64,000 nt of DNA from UBA6136 sp044351045 (GTDB taxonomy: Bacteria > Pseudomonadota > Gammaproteobacteria > Methylococcales > Methylococcaceae): NCBI GenBank assembly GCA_044351045.1, contig JBILGM010000002.1:62001-126000 (forward strand), written 5' to 3'. Each line of letters opens with the position of its first letter. Position 1 is the first letter of the stretch. Of this stretch, positions 36,665 through 45,389 are shown piece by piece. Made by a program: the position numbers and the translations under genes. The notes under the pieces are model-generated. The model was not told the DNA's origin, ran no database searches, and saw only the letters and a list, made by a program, of their open reading frames with translations.

Positions 36665-37921
36665 TCAAGGGAAAGAAGCCGAGATCTTTTCGCCCTTATG
36701 TAGATCCCACGTATCGCCCTCGCAAGCGTTCAGGCATTCGAATCCAGCCCCAAGTTCATCGGCCAAAGCCATGGCCTTGTCCAATTTGAGATCAAGATCT
36801 TTATCACCGTGTTCGGGATCGTGGTGAAACAGGAACAGCTTCCCGACCTTGGCCGCGTGGGCGAGCCTAACCACTGACGAAACACTGGAATGCCCCCAGT
36901 TGATCTTTGCCGGGTACTCATGATCAAAGTAAGCCGTGTCATGGATTAACACATCCACACCTTGAAGAAAGTCAGCCAGGCGTTCCACAAAGTCGCTGTC
37001 CGGTGGAATGTTTCCCAATTCATTGTCGGTTATGTAGGCCATCGAGCGACCAAAGTGGTCGATGCGATAGCCCAAACAATATCCCGGATGACTGAGATGG
37101 AAGGCCCGCAGGGAAACACCGTCAAACCGATGCTGACCATCAAGCATATCTCCGTAAGTCACATCGGCCCCGAAGGCATCTACTGTTATAGGAAAGTAAG
37201 TGCCATCCATTTGCCCATCGATCAGGTCGCGAAAAGACCGTTCACCCTGGGGAGGCCCCATCAGGCTAATTCGATTCCCTGGAATGAAAAATGGCGTAAA
37301 AAATGGTATGCAGTTGAGATGATCCCAGTGGGGGTGGGTGATAAATACTCGCCCATTGAATTTTCCGGCCTGCTTTTCCATGAGATGACGGGCGTATTTG
37401 CGAAGACCGGTTCCCGCATCAAAAATGAAATGCCGGTCACGACCGATATTGAGTCCCAAACAAGAAGTATTGCCGCCATATTTGAGTGAGTTATCGCCCG
37501 CTAATGGCAGCGTACCGCGGGCACCCCAGAATGTGATTTCAAAGCGATCAATCGTGGAGATGACATCCACAAGTTGGTCAATTCCATAAGGCTTGGTGAG
37601 TAATTCGTCAGCACCTGCGGCAAAAGCCTGGGTGCGGCTCTCCTTCGGGTGGCCGGAGGTCAGCATGACGACACGGATGTCCTTGAGGTTTTCATCCGCC
37701 CGGATATTGGCTAACAACTCGTGGGCGCCATTGCCCGGTAGGCCTTCATCCAGAAAAACCACACGGGCGGCGGTATCGATTACTTGCCCCAGAAGGTCTG
37801 TTTTGGGCTCTGGACATAGCAGATTCGTCAGACGAGTGAGACATTCAGAGGCAATGGCTTGTCTCTGCGATTCATCAGCTTCCAGCAGCAGGATACGGTT
37901 TACGGATTCAATGTTGGTCAT
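36665..37921 (-). CDS. Response-regulator receiver fused to metallo-beta-lactamase-fold hydrolase (possible cyclic-nucleotide phosphodiesterase)
   Basis: 418 residues. Residues 8-125 are a receiver: phosphoacceptor Asp58 in VVFLDEG, Thr88 in VVMLTSG and Lys110 in LLTKPY are all present. Residues 128-410 are an MBL fold of the RNase Z/cAMP-phosphodiesterase-like group: FWGARGT, KYGGNTSC, DAGTGLR, metal site THPHWDH (His196, His198, Asp200, His201) and the late LFHHDPEH. No output DNA-binding domain is present. It lies 32 bases after the photoactivated cyclase, so it may hydrolyse the cAMP that cyclase makes, under phosphorylation control. The activity is inferred, and no histidine kinase is nearby. 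Confidence 0.82.
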   Translation of the reverse strand: MTNIESVNRILLLEADESQRQAIASECLTRLTNLLCPEPKTDLLGQVIDTAARVVFLDEGLPGNGAHELLANIRADENLKDIRVVMLTSGHPKESRTQAFAAGADELLTKPYGIDQLVDVISTIDRFEITFWGARGTLPLAGDNSLKYGGNTSCLGLNIGRDRHFIFDAGTGLRKYARHLMEKQAGKFNGRVFITHPHWDHLNCIPFFTPFFIPGNRISLMGPPQGERSFRDLIDGQMDGTYFPITVDAFGADVTYGDMLDGQHRFDGVSLRAFHLSHPGYCLGYRIDHFGRSMAYITDNELGNIPPDSDFVERLADFLQGVDVLIHDTAYFDHEYPAKINWGHSSVSSVVRLAHAAKVGKLFLFHHDPEHGDKDLDLKLDKAMALADELGAGFECLNACEGDTWDLHKGEKISASFP

Positions 37922-37953
37922 GTGGCCTTAATTGAGAGGCGTGGAGGGGTTGT

Positions 37954-39009
37954 TCAATTCAGTTCGCAACAGAGTTCACTGACTATGGCGGAAATTTCCT
38001 GAAAGCTCTTCATGTCATGTACCGCCGGATCATCCACGGTATAAATCGGCTGGGTCAAGTGCTGTCCTTTGAGGTGAAAGTCCCCCGCATGAATGAAGTT
38101 CCACGGTTGCCGACAGGCTTCTCGCACTGGCTCGCTGAGCGCAATTCCCTTGCCAATTTCACGAGTCAAACTTTCGAGTCGTGCTGCCAGATTCACGATG
38201 TCACCTAGCACGGTGTAATCCATTTTGATTGAGGAGCCGATGTTACCCTCGATCACTGGCCCCTTGCTTAGCCCAAAGCCGCAATAAAGATACTTCTGTA
38301 AGCGGCATTGTCCTGCGGTTTGCCGAAGTTCCTGGATTTCCCGAAGCGTTTCCACGCAAGCCTTGATGGCACCATCTGTCTGCTCGGGAGGAAAGTGAGC
38401 CACCACGCAATCCCCCACATACTTGGTCACCTGTCCGCCATGTTCCGCGATTTTTTTCGAGGTGATGTCGAGGAAGAGATTCACCAGATCAGCGACTTCC
38501 TCCACCGGAAACAGACCCGAGAGATAGGAAAACGCCACGATGTCACCAAACAGGATGACCTGTTCGGTTTTCTTTACGGGGACTGTCAGCGGATTAATTC
38601 CTTCGGTCATGAACTGAAGCACAGCTGGCTGAGTGTATCGCTCGATGATGCGGTGCGTCTCGGTGATATTCTCCAGCATGATCCGGACAGCTTGCATCAA
38701 CATGTCACTCATGCCATCAAGTCGGACCGTATTCATCGACCAGCTGCCGAAGAGTCGGCCGGTCACCTCGTATTCGGCCTTCAAAATCAGAAGACCCTGA
38801 TGTCTCGGATCTTTCCTGATCCGTTCCATGACCCCTTCCACATCCTCTTCTTTACCCTCAAGAATCTGGAAGAAAAACTCGTTGGCTGAGAGTAGAACTC
38901 CGGTTACTGCAACCTTCGCATTGTTTACGGTCGATTTTCGCCCGATCTCCTCCACCTCTTGGTCCGTCAGCTTCCGGGTGGTGGTACTGATGTACATGAT
39001 CCGCTTCAT
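37954..39009 (-). CDS. BLUF-domain photoactivated adenylyl cyclase (bPAC-like)
   Basis: 351 residues from ATG 39009 (GAGGAGAGAAGG upstream). Residues 1-95 are a BLUF flavin photosensor: Tyr6 in MYIS, Asn30, Gln48 in FFQILEG, Trp90 and Met92. Residues 145-330 are a class III cyclase: metal Asp156 (LFGDIVAFS) and Asp200 (YVGDCVVAHF), ATP-selecting Lys196 and Thr266, and catalytic Asn273 and Arg277 (VNLAARLE). Each is one position earlier than its equivalent in Beggiatoa bPAC (Tyr7, Gln49, Asp157, Lys197, Asp201, Thr267), and the linker SHRIxExY/GINPLTV is shared. It should make cAMP in blue light. Gene order suggests it acts on the cNMP-binding protein encoded upstream. Confidence 0.92.
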   Translation of the reverse strand: MKRIMYISTTTRKLTDQEVEEIGRKSTVNNAKVAVTGVLLSANEFFFQILEGKEEDVEGVMERIRKDPRHQGLLILKAEYEVTGRLFGSWSMNTVRLDGMSDMLMQAVRIMLENITETHRIIERYTQPAVLQFMTEGINPLTVPVKKTEQVILFGDIVAFSYLSGLFPVEEVADLVNLFLDITSKKIAEHGGQVTKYVGDCVVAHFPPEQTDGAIKACVETLREIQELRQTAGQCRLQKYLYCGFGLSKGPVIEGNIGSSIKMDYTVLGDIVNLAARLESLTREIGKGIALSEPVREACRQPWNFIHAGDFHLKGQHLTQPIYTVDDPAVHDMKSFQEISAIVSELCCELN

Positions 39010-39054
39010 ACCTTCTCTCCTCAAAAGCGGCAGATGATGTCCTCTGCCCGTTTA

Positions 39055-39066
39055 TTGTGACCACAA
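39055..39066. promoter_or_regulatory. Palindrome upstream of the photoactivated cyclase
   Basis: TTGTGACCACAA is a perfect 5-base-arm palindrome with a 2-base centre, 46-57 bases before the cyclase ATG. It could be a repressor or activator site; it does not match the spacing of a canonical CRP site. Confidence 0.3.
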
Positions 39067-39217
39067 AACAGGAGGTCACTTTATTGCTGCGACAACTCAG
39101 GCTAACACGATTGGATATTCAGCCTCAGAAAATAGGGACATACCGTCGGAAAATCACAAAAGCTTGTGTCTGATGGTCTCATTCAAAATTGACGAAGAAC
39201 AGGAAACTTATCTGCTG

Positions 39218-41920
39218 TTAAGCACCGCGGATTCGCAGCTTTTTTCCGGTACGCTCTTCAATCTGGTGTTTGATGGCCTTTGCTAAAACACTAGACCCTA
39301 CCGACAAGGAGTGGAAATCTTCTCGACTTAGCACGGTCAGCTCACAGGCGGTCAAGCAACGGACAGTGGCGGTTCGCTTGGTGTCACTGACCAGGGCAAT
39401 TTCACCAAAAAAGTCGCCGGCAGCTAGCTCGCCCACTTTCTTGCCACTCTTTATGATCTCAACCCGACCGGATTGGACGATGTAGGCAGTATCACCTTGT
39501 TCGCCCTGGCGGATGATTTCATCACCGGCTTCGAGATGAAGCTTTTGCAATTTACTGGTGACATCTGGCGCCAGTACAGCAATATCGGCACGAAACGGCA
39601 CGTCCAGGGTCCAGTCAATCAAAATGCGCAGATTCCGTTCAAGGCCCGGCATGGTCGCCAGGTTAGTCATACGCGAGAGGAACCACGCAGGGACCCCGCC
39701 CATGGGCCATCCGAGCACCTTGGTGATGGAGTGACGGCCCATATTGAAAGCGAGCACCAAGCGTTTTTTGAATTGAAATGACTGGGTCTCGAAGGCTTGC
39801 GAGGCGGCCCAAGCGTTTTGCCCGACCACCTTGCCAAGATCCATCCAGTCGGAGGTGGTCAGGTAGCGACGGTGGTGTCCCTCACCTTGCAATTGGTCAG
39901 CGGGGGCCATAGTGGCCCAGATATGGGGATGTCCTTTAAGCCTCAGATCAGGCTCGGTCTCGGGAGGCCAGGCCAGCGATTCGCCATCCATGACGGCCTT
40001 TGGCATGGTGAAGCAACTGTTCACAACCAGCCCCACCGCTTGGCGCTGACCATCGGTAAAGACAATGCTGTCGGGGGTGACGGCCGAAACGTCGTGATCC
40101 GGAAACAGCTGCACGCCTGCCTTGACCAGTTCCTTATTCCTGCGAGTCTTTATTTCAGCCTCGAAGTCACTGAACGGTACTTTGATGTCCTCGTAGAGGT
40201 GAACACGCCATCCATCATCCCTCAGCACACCATAGGACGGTTTGGCCGTTTCAAGCATGGCGTTGATTTCCTCTGCCGTCGCGCAGGCACGCTGACCGGA
40301 GCCGATCACGGCAAACGTCAGGAGGCGGCTCCGAACTTCTGGCGATTGCTCAAGCTCGGCTTGCTCGACCCGGTTCATGACCTGCTTACGGATATACAGC
40401 GCATCGCCGACGGAGTTGATCGGGATGGCATGCGCCATGAGTCCGGGATAGCGGTTAAGGTTAGGAACCAGAAAGAGGGCAAGAATCAGCTCGTCGTAAG
40501 GGATTTCCAGAGTCTTTTCGTCGATGCCAGTGACCCGAACAAACTTGTCGCGACTATTGATTTCACTGGCTTCGCCAAGAATTACTCGCGTTTGCGGGAC
40601 GACCCGACGGATAGGGTTGACTGCATTGCCCGGCTGCATGGTGCCGCCAATCACCTCAGGCAAAAGGGGGTAAAACAGCACATTGGGCTGATCATGGATC
40701 AGCGTCAGCTTCACATTTGAGTAATGCCCGATCAGACGCTCAATTTTCATGGCGGCATGAATGGCCGCCACCGTACCGCCAACAATCACAATGTTGGCTG
40801 TTTTATCTTTCGCTTCTGGCATGGCGAAATGTCCTGCACCGTTGAATAAAAAGGAAAGCATCACGCCATAGAAAAGCGCATGCGCCATCCAGCTCTCGGG
40901 CAAAAGAGCTGCAAATAAAAGAAAAGCGCCCAGAAAGAACAGCGATAGCGGCCGAAGGAGAATCCCGGCAATGATCAGGATGCCCGCCGTGAACTCGACC
41001 AGCGTCATCAGCAGGGTGGTCGTTTCAGGCGATAAGCCCATGAGCCGGATGTCATGGATGGTCAGAATGGCGATCGACAGATTGGGCTGAATTACCTTGA
41101 AAGCCACCGCCAGATAGAAAATGTTGATGCCGGTGAGCACCCGCATGATGGCCTGTGCTCTTTGCCGCGGTACGGTCGCCAATTCGGACTGGATCGCCTG
41201 AAAGCGGGGATGGGTGGGGAGTGGCAGAAAATAACTTCCCGGCCCCTGGCAGAGCAGGTATAGCGCCACGCCAATCAAGGCGCCGGCATAAGAATAAATC
41301 GATGATTGAAACAGAAGGGTGCCGAGGAGAGCGAGCAGCAACAATCCAGCGGCGCAAACTCGGACATAAATACCCAGCAGGAAACCGATACCCAAGATAA
41401 ACTCAAACCACCTAAGTCCCAGCATTCCGGGCGCCATGGAGCTCAGTTCAAGATCGGGGGCGAAGAGGGTCGGTGAGGCTAGCCGTTCCACGCCATAACG
41501 AGGCTCCAGGCCAAAGGCCGATGAGATCAGCACCCACGCCAGGCAGAAACGAAGGATCGGTGCTACGTGGTAACCAAAGGAGCCAAGCCGAGCCTGCAAA
41601 TCCGGGAATAGCTCCCTCGCCCCGGTGAATCCCAATCGAATCCATCCGATGGTGAAGAGCACAAATCCCAGGATCATCGATCCATTCAGGAAGGTGAGTG
41701 TGCTCCAGAGTGTCGGGGTTGGCTTTTCGCTCCAGATCTGAATCTGTTCTGGGGTCAAAATCCAGCGTTCATGGGCGAGCAGTTCTCCCGAGGGAAGAAC
41801 CAACAGAACGAAGAACAGAGCAGCGAAGGTCAGGCCAATCCAGTTATTTTGCGTGTCATGGCCGGATTTTGTACATCCGGCTCGTGGGGCTCCTCTCGAA
41901 AACAGCATGTGATGCAGCAC
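39218..41920 (-). CDS. DoxX-like membrane domain / NDH-2-like flavoprotein / cNMP-binding fusion
   Basis: 900 residues in three parts. Residues about 30-365 hold roughly eight or more hydrophobic segments in a DoxX-like layout. Residues 375-770 resemble type II NADH dehydrogenases (NIVIVGG, LIHDQPNVLFYPLLPEV, then a second Rossmann region VIGSGQ). But the first FAD motif reads GGTVAAI, the second GSGQRAC, the usual ATG step is ALF, and the terminal GD motif is absent, so normal redox activity is doubtful. Residues 780-895 are a cNMP-binding domain whose phosphate-binding cassette FGEIALVSDTKRTATV keeps the key Glu and Arg. It probably senses cAMP, perhaps from the adjacent cyclase, and is anchored in the membrane. 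It precedes that cyclase by 208 bases on the same strand. Confidence 0.85.
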   Translation of the reverse strand: MLHHMLFSRGAPRAGCTKSGHDTQNNWIGLTFAALFFVLLVLPSGELLAHERWILTPEQIQIWSEKPTPTLWSTLTFLNGSMILGFVLFTIGWIRLGFTGARELFPDLQARLGSFGYHVAPILRFCLAWVLISSAFGLEPRYGVERLASPTLFAPDLELSSMAPGMLGLRWFEFILGIGFLLGIYVRVCAAGLLLLALLGTLLFQSSIYSYAGALIGVALYLLCQGPGSYFLPLPTHPRFQAIQSELATVPRQRAQAIMRVLTGINIFYLAVAFKVIQPNLSIAILTIHDIRLMGLSPETTTLLMTLVEFTAGILIIAGILLRPLSLFFLGAFLLFAALLPESWMAHALFYGVMLSFLFNGAGHFAMPEAKDKTANIVIVGGTVAAIHAAMKIERLIGHYSNVKLTLIHDQPNVLFYPLLPEVIGGTMQPGNAVNPIRRVVPQTRVILGEASEINSRDKFVRVTGIDEKTLEIPYDELILALFLVPNLNRYPGLMAHAIPINSVGDALYIRKQVMNRVEQAELEQSPEVRSRLLTFAVIGSGQRACATAEEINAMLETAKPSYGVLRDDGWRVHLYEDIKVPFSDFEAEIKTRRNKELVKAGVQLFPDHDVSAVTPDSIVFTDGQRQAVGLVVNSCFTMPKAVMDGESLAWPPETEPDLRLKGHPHIWATMAPADQLQGEGHHRRYLTTSDWMDLGKVVGQNAWAASQAFETQSFQFKKRLVLAFNMGRHSITKVLGWPMGGVPAWFLSRMTNLATMPGLERNLRILIDWTLDVPFRADIAVLAPDVTSKLQKLHLEAGDEIIRQGEQGDTAYIVQSGRVEIIKSGKKVGELAAGDFFGEIALVSDTKRTATVRCLTACELTVLSREDFHSLSVGSSVLAKAIKHQIEERTGKKLRIRGA

Positions 41921-42106
41921 TTATAGTTTTAGTTATAGATGGCAAGCTTATCGCCTTTGGAAAAGACCTACCACTACTATGGCCCTGCTTTTGTCTTTAC
42001 CTCACGGGTTAAGTTCATCGAATCCAGGGCTGTAACGCCTTGCTTTGGGTATGCTGAAAGATGGTCAAGTTCGGAAAGATGTCTAACGTTCCTACAATCT
42101 ACTACC

Positions 42107-43645
42107 CTAGAGGTCAATCACACCCCGTTCGATCTCCCCTTGTTTACGTAATTCACGCTTGAGAATCTTGCCAGCCGCGTTCTTGGGCAGTTCAGGCAAA
42201 ATAATGATGCGCTTGGGAACCTGATGCCGGCCCAAGTATCCCCGGCAGTAATCGCGCAGCATTTTTTCAGTGGAAGGGGGGTCGGACTCCAGCGACACAT
42301 AAGCGACCGGAACTTCCCCATGCAGTTCGCTACGTTCGCCGACCACCGCCGCTTCAAGCATGCCAGGGAATGCATAAAGCACCTCCTCGATCATGCGCGG
42401 ATAGACGTTCATCCCATTGACGATGATGAGATCCTTCTTGCGATCGACAATACTGAAATAGCCGTCCTCATCGCGGGTGCCGAGATCGCCGGTCAAAAAC
42501 CAATCGTCATGCAATACCTTGGCCGTAGCCTCGGGTTGATTCCAGTAGCCCTTCATCACATTGGGGCCGCGCACGGCAATCTCACCCACCACGCCATCAG
42601 CAAGTTCATGCCCGTCATCACCGACAATCTTCATTTCCACATCGGGCACCGGGAGACCCACGGTGCCCGGCTTGGAGAGACCATCGATTGGATTGACGCA
42701 AGTCACTGGCGAGCATTCCGTCGGTCCGTCGCCCTCGTATAGACGAATCCCGGTTCGTTCCTCGAATTGGCATAGCGTTGCTGCCGGCATTGCAGCGCCC
42801 CCTACCACGCCAAAACGCAAGGACTTGAGCAAAGCCAGTTTTCCCTCGCGTAACCGGAGTAACACGCTATACATGCTAGGCACGCCCAGAAATATCGTTG
42901 CCTGGTGCCGGTGAATTGCCTCAGCAACGGAATCCGGTTCAAATCGCGCTACCGAGATCAGTGCACAACCATTCATCAACGGCGTCAGCATTCCCACTGT
43001 GGCGGCAAAGGCATGGAACATTGGCAGCACCACCAAGACCCGATCCTCACCAGAGCGCCATTTCATCGCAACATGGACACTGCGGGTATTCGAGACCAGA
43101 TTGGCGTGCGTCAACATGGCCCCCTTGGGAAACCCCGTTGTGCCAGAGGTATATAGGATGGCAGCCAGCGCATTTTCAGGATCAAGGACTGGCTCGGGTG
43201 GCTCAATGCCGTCCACGAGCAGTTCGTCGAGGGTGTCTTCCGGCTCGCTACCGTTGGTGATACGAGCCACGAATGCGATCGTGGGGACATCGCGCTGGAG
43301 GGCCGCCACCCTGTCTGCCAATTGATGATGAACCAGCAAACCCTTGACGCCCGCGTCGCTCAGCACATAGCTGACTTCGCGGTGACCAATGAGGAGATTG
43401 ATCGGCACCACAGTAGCGCCCGCTTTGAGGATGCCGACATAGAGCACCACAAACTCCGGGCAGTTGGGCGAATAGATCGCCATTCGATCCCCCGGACTGA
43501 CGCCGCGAGCGGCCAGTCCGGCGGCAATACGATCCGACAATTGTCCCAACCGCGCATGATCCAGACAGGTGTCCCCATTGAGCACAGCCGGATTATCAGG
43601 AAATTCGTTCGCGCACTGGCGAATGCGTTGTACTAGGGAGGTCAA
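42107..43645 (-). CDS. AMP-binding acyl-CoA ligase (FadD-like)
   Basis: 512 residues, the length of class I adenylate-forming enzymes. The P-loop is YTSGTTGFPKG near residue 167, the adenine motif YEGDGPTE near residue 303, the hinge region SIVDRKKDLI and the catalytic Lys in NAAGKILKREL near the C-terminus. It activates a carboxylate, probably a fatty acid, to the CoA thioester. It could supply acyl-CoA starters for the type III synthase 6 kb away, but there is no sequence link. It is divergent from nothing nearby and stands alone on this strand. Confidence 0.92.
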   Translation of the reverse strand: MTSLVQRIRQCANEFPDNPAVLNGDTCLDHARLGQLSDRIAAGLAARGVSPGDRMAIYSPNCPEFVVLYVGILKAGATVVPINLLIGHREVSYVLSDAGVKGLLVHHQLADRVAALQRDVPTIAFVARITNGSEPEDTLDELLVDGIEPPEPVLDPENALAAILYTSGTTGFPKGAMLTHANLVSNTRSVHVAMKWRSGEDRVLVVLPMFHAFAATVGMLTPLMNGCALISVARFEPDSVAEAIHRHQATIFLGVPSMYSVLLRLREGKLALLKSLRFGVVGGAAMPAATLCQFEERTGIRLYEGDGPTECSPVTCVNPIDGLSKPGTVGLPVPDVEMKIVGDDGHELADGVVGEIAVRGPNVMKGYWNQPEATAKVLHDDWFLTGDLGTRDEDGYFSIVDRKKDLIIVNGMNVYPRMIEEVLYAFPGMLEAAVVGERSELHGEVPVAYVSLESDPPSTEKMLRDYCRGYLGRHQVPKRIIILPELPKNAAGKILKRELRKQGEIERGVIDL

Positions 43646-43726
43646 GATGAATGGACCGGCAAATGGGGTAGTCAGTTACAGAAATTTGCCCGCCGCCCCT
43701 GCAAAACCTTTTCGGCAGGAAAATGA

Positions 43727-44116
43727 TCAGTTGATGATTTTGTGACCACGGCCCCGCATACAGTTGGTGTAGGCTCGTTTGTAGTCATCATCACCGCTGA
43801 TGCCGGTGTAGGCACCTCCGCCAATACCACCGGCCGCCGCACCAATGGCCGCACCGCTACCTGGGCTCCCGGTCACGGCACCAATCGCTGCTCCGGCGGC
43901 GGCACCTAACAAACCGCCGGTGGCAACGCCCTTGGCGGTTTCGGTGCCGACCGAGCCAGCCTGCGACGCTAGCGTCTTGCATTCCTCCGTATCCTTGCTG
44001 AGGTTAGCGGCATTGGGATCATTCTGTGTGTCCGCAACCGGTTGCCAGCCTGAATAGGTGGCACAACCGACGAGCAGCAGGAAACCCACGATTAAAAGGT
44101 TAATTTTGATGATCAT
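43727..44116 (-). CDS. Glycine-zipper lipoprotein
   Basis: 129 residues. The signal peptide ends in the lipobox LVGC (lipid Cys at residue 18). The middle has a glycine-zipper hairpin (GGLLGAAAGAAIGAVTGSPGSGAAIGAAAGG; only the repeated GxxxG spacing matters), typical of outer-membrane-associated zipper lipoproteins. The tail RAYTNCMRGRGHKI is common in these proteins. The role is probably structural at the envelope. Next to the UbiH-like gene, 55 bases apart. Confidence 0.88.
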   Translation of the reverse strand: MIIKINLLIVGFLLLVGCATYSGWQPVADTQNDPNAANLSKDTEECKTLASQAGSVGTETAKGVATGGLLGAAAGAAIGAVTGSPGSGAAIGAAAGGIGGGAYTGISGDDDYKRAYTNCMRGRGHKIIN

Positions 44117-44171
44117 CTAAAGCTTCTCCTCAGTCGTGTTGCGGATGATACGTAATGGTTGGTCCCGACGG

Positions 44172-45389
44172 TCAGCCAATCAAAGCCTCTCCCTGCGCAA
44201 GTCGCGGCAGCGAGCCATTCAGACCCATAGCATAGCCCATGGCCAGCTTTTTGGCGGGCTTTAGCCGCTCGGCGACACCCAGTCCCAAATTTCTTATCCA
44301 ACGCAAAGGCGCATGCTGGCTACCGAACGCCCGGTAAAAAGCATCCATTACCGTCATCATCAGGAGATTGTTTCGTCGGCGCATGGATTCATAGGTGGAC
44401 AAGACGGACAGATCGCCAATATCTACCCCTCGCTTGTGAGCGTTGATTAGCACCTCCGCCAAGGCGGCTGCATCCAGCAGCCCGATGTTGACACCCTGCC
44501 CTGCCAGCGGATGAATCATGTGCGCGGCATCACCGATCAGCGCCACCCCATTCTTAACATAACGCAGGGCATGCTGGCGGCGGAGGGGAAAACTGCCACG
44601 ATCGGTAATGGCCTTGATCTCACCGAGACAGTCGGGGAAAGTTTCCAGGAGCTCAGCGAGCAGTTGCTCATCCGAAAGAGCCTTCAAGCGGTTGACCTCC
44701 TCTGGCGTGTTGTACCAAACCAGCGAGGCATGCGCTCCGGGGAGCGGCAATAGTGCCTGGGGCCCGACGGGCGTGAACCGCTGCCAGGTAATGTCCTGTT
44801 GCCCATACCCGGTGTCAACGGTCAGAACCAGCGCATGCTGCTCGTAATCCCACCCGCTGACACCCATCCCCGCCGCCTGTCGTACCCGTGAAAATCCACC
44901 ATCGGCCGCCACCAGCAACCGGCCCTTCAGTACTCGGCCATCGTCCAGTTCGACAGACGATCCTGTCGCGGCATAGCGGATTTTTTTTGTCTTGACCGAA
45001 GACAGCAGCGTCACATTGCTGAAATCCTTCAGCCGTTCGAGTGCGGACAATTGAATGATGCGGTTTTCCACAATGTGGCCGAGGACGGGTTCATTGATCT
45101 CCTCGCTCCGAAACTCCACGTCGCCCTGGTCTTCCCAGACCCGCATCCGTCGATAAGGGCACAGTCGCCGGGCGGTAATGCCACGCCAGATGCCAAGGGT
45201 CTTCAAAATATTGGCCGATGCAATGCTGACGGCAGACACACGAAGGTCATAGGGCTGTTCAGGATTGAAATCCTCTGGTGGCGAATCCTCCAGCACCGCC
45301 ACCCGAAGGCCCGTTCCTCCCAGAGCACAGCCCAAGGTCGCCCCCACCATGCCACCACCGACAATCAAGACATCAAATTCGTTGTTCAT
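44172..45389 (-). CDS. UbiH/UbiF/Coq6-family FAD monooxygenase
   Basis: 405 residues. N-terminal FAD motif GGGMVGATLGCALG near residue 11, the middle DGR(V)LKGRLLVAADGGFSRVR region that carries the DG motif, and the C-terminal GDAAHMIHPLAGQGVNIGLLDA near residue 283. All are diagnostic of the ubiquinone ring hydroxylase family. Which ring carbon is modified (UbiH, UbiF, UbiI or UbiM type) cannot be fixed by eye. It starts about 300 bases from the large secreted protein gene. Confidence 0.9.
   Translation of the reverse strand: MNNEFDVLIVGGGMVGATLGCALGGTGLRVAVLEDSPPEDFNPEQPYDLRVSAVSIASANILKTLGIWRGITARRLCPYRRMRVWEDQGDVEFRSEEINEPVLGHIVENRIIQLSALERLKDFSNVTLLSSVKTKKIRYAATGSSVELDDGRVLKGRLLVAADGGFSRVRQAAGMGVSGWDYEQHALVLTVDTGYGQQDITWQRFTPVGPQALLPLPGAHASLVWYNTPEEVNRLKALSDEQLLAELLETFPDCLGEIKAITDRGSFPLRRQHALRYVKNGVALIGDAAHMIHPLAGQGVNIGLLDAAALAEVLINAHKRGVDIGDLSVLSTYESMRRRNNLLMMTVMDAFYRAFGSQHAPLRWIRNLGLGVAERLKPAKKLAMGYAMGLNGSLPRLAQGEALIG

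Noticed and set aside
39055..39066. Canonical CRP site (TGTGA-N6-TCACA) before the photocyclase gene
   Set aside because: TGTGA is present, but the matching TCACA half at 6 bases is not. Only a tighter palindrome (TTGTGACCACAA) is there, so I do not call CRP.
42107..43645. Acyl-CoA ligase as the starter-supplying partner of the type III synthase
   Set aside because: It lies 6 kb away on the opposite strand with a different block between, and is a common FadD-like enzyme. Proximity is not enough to assign it to the polyketide pathway.
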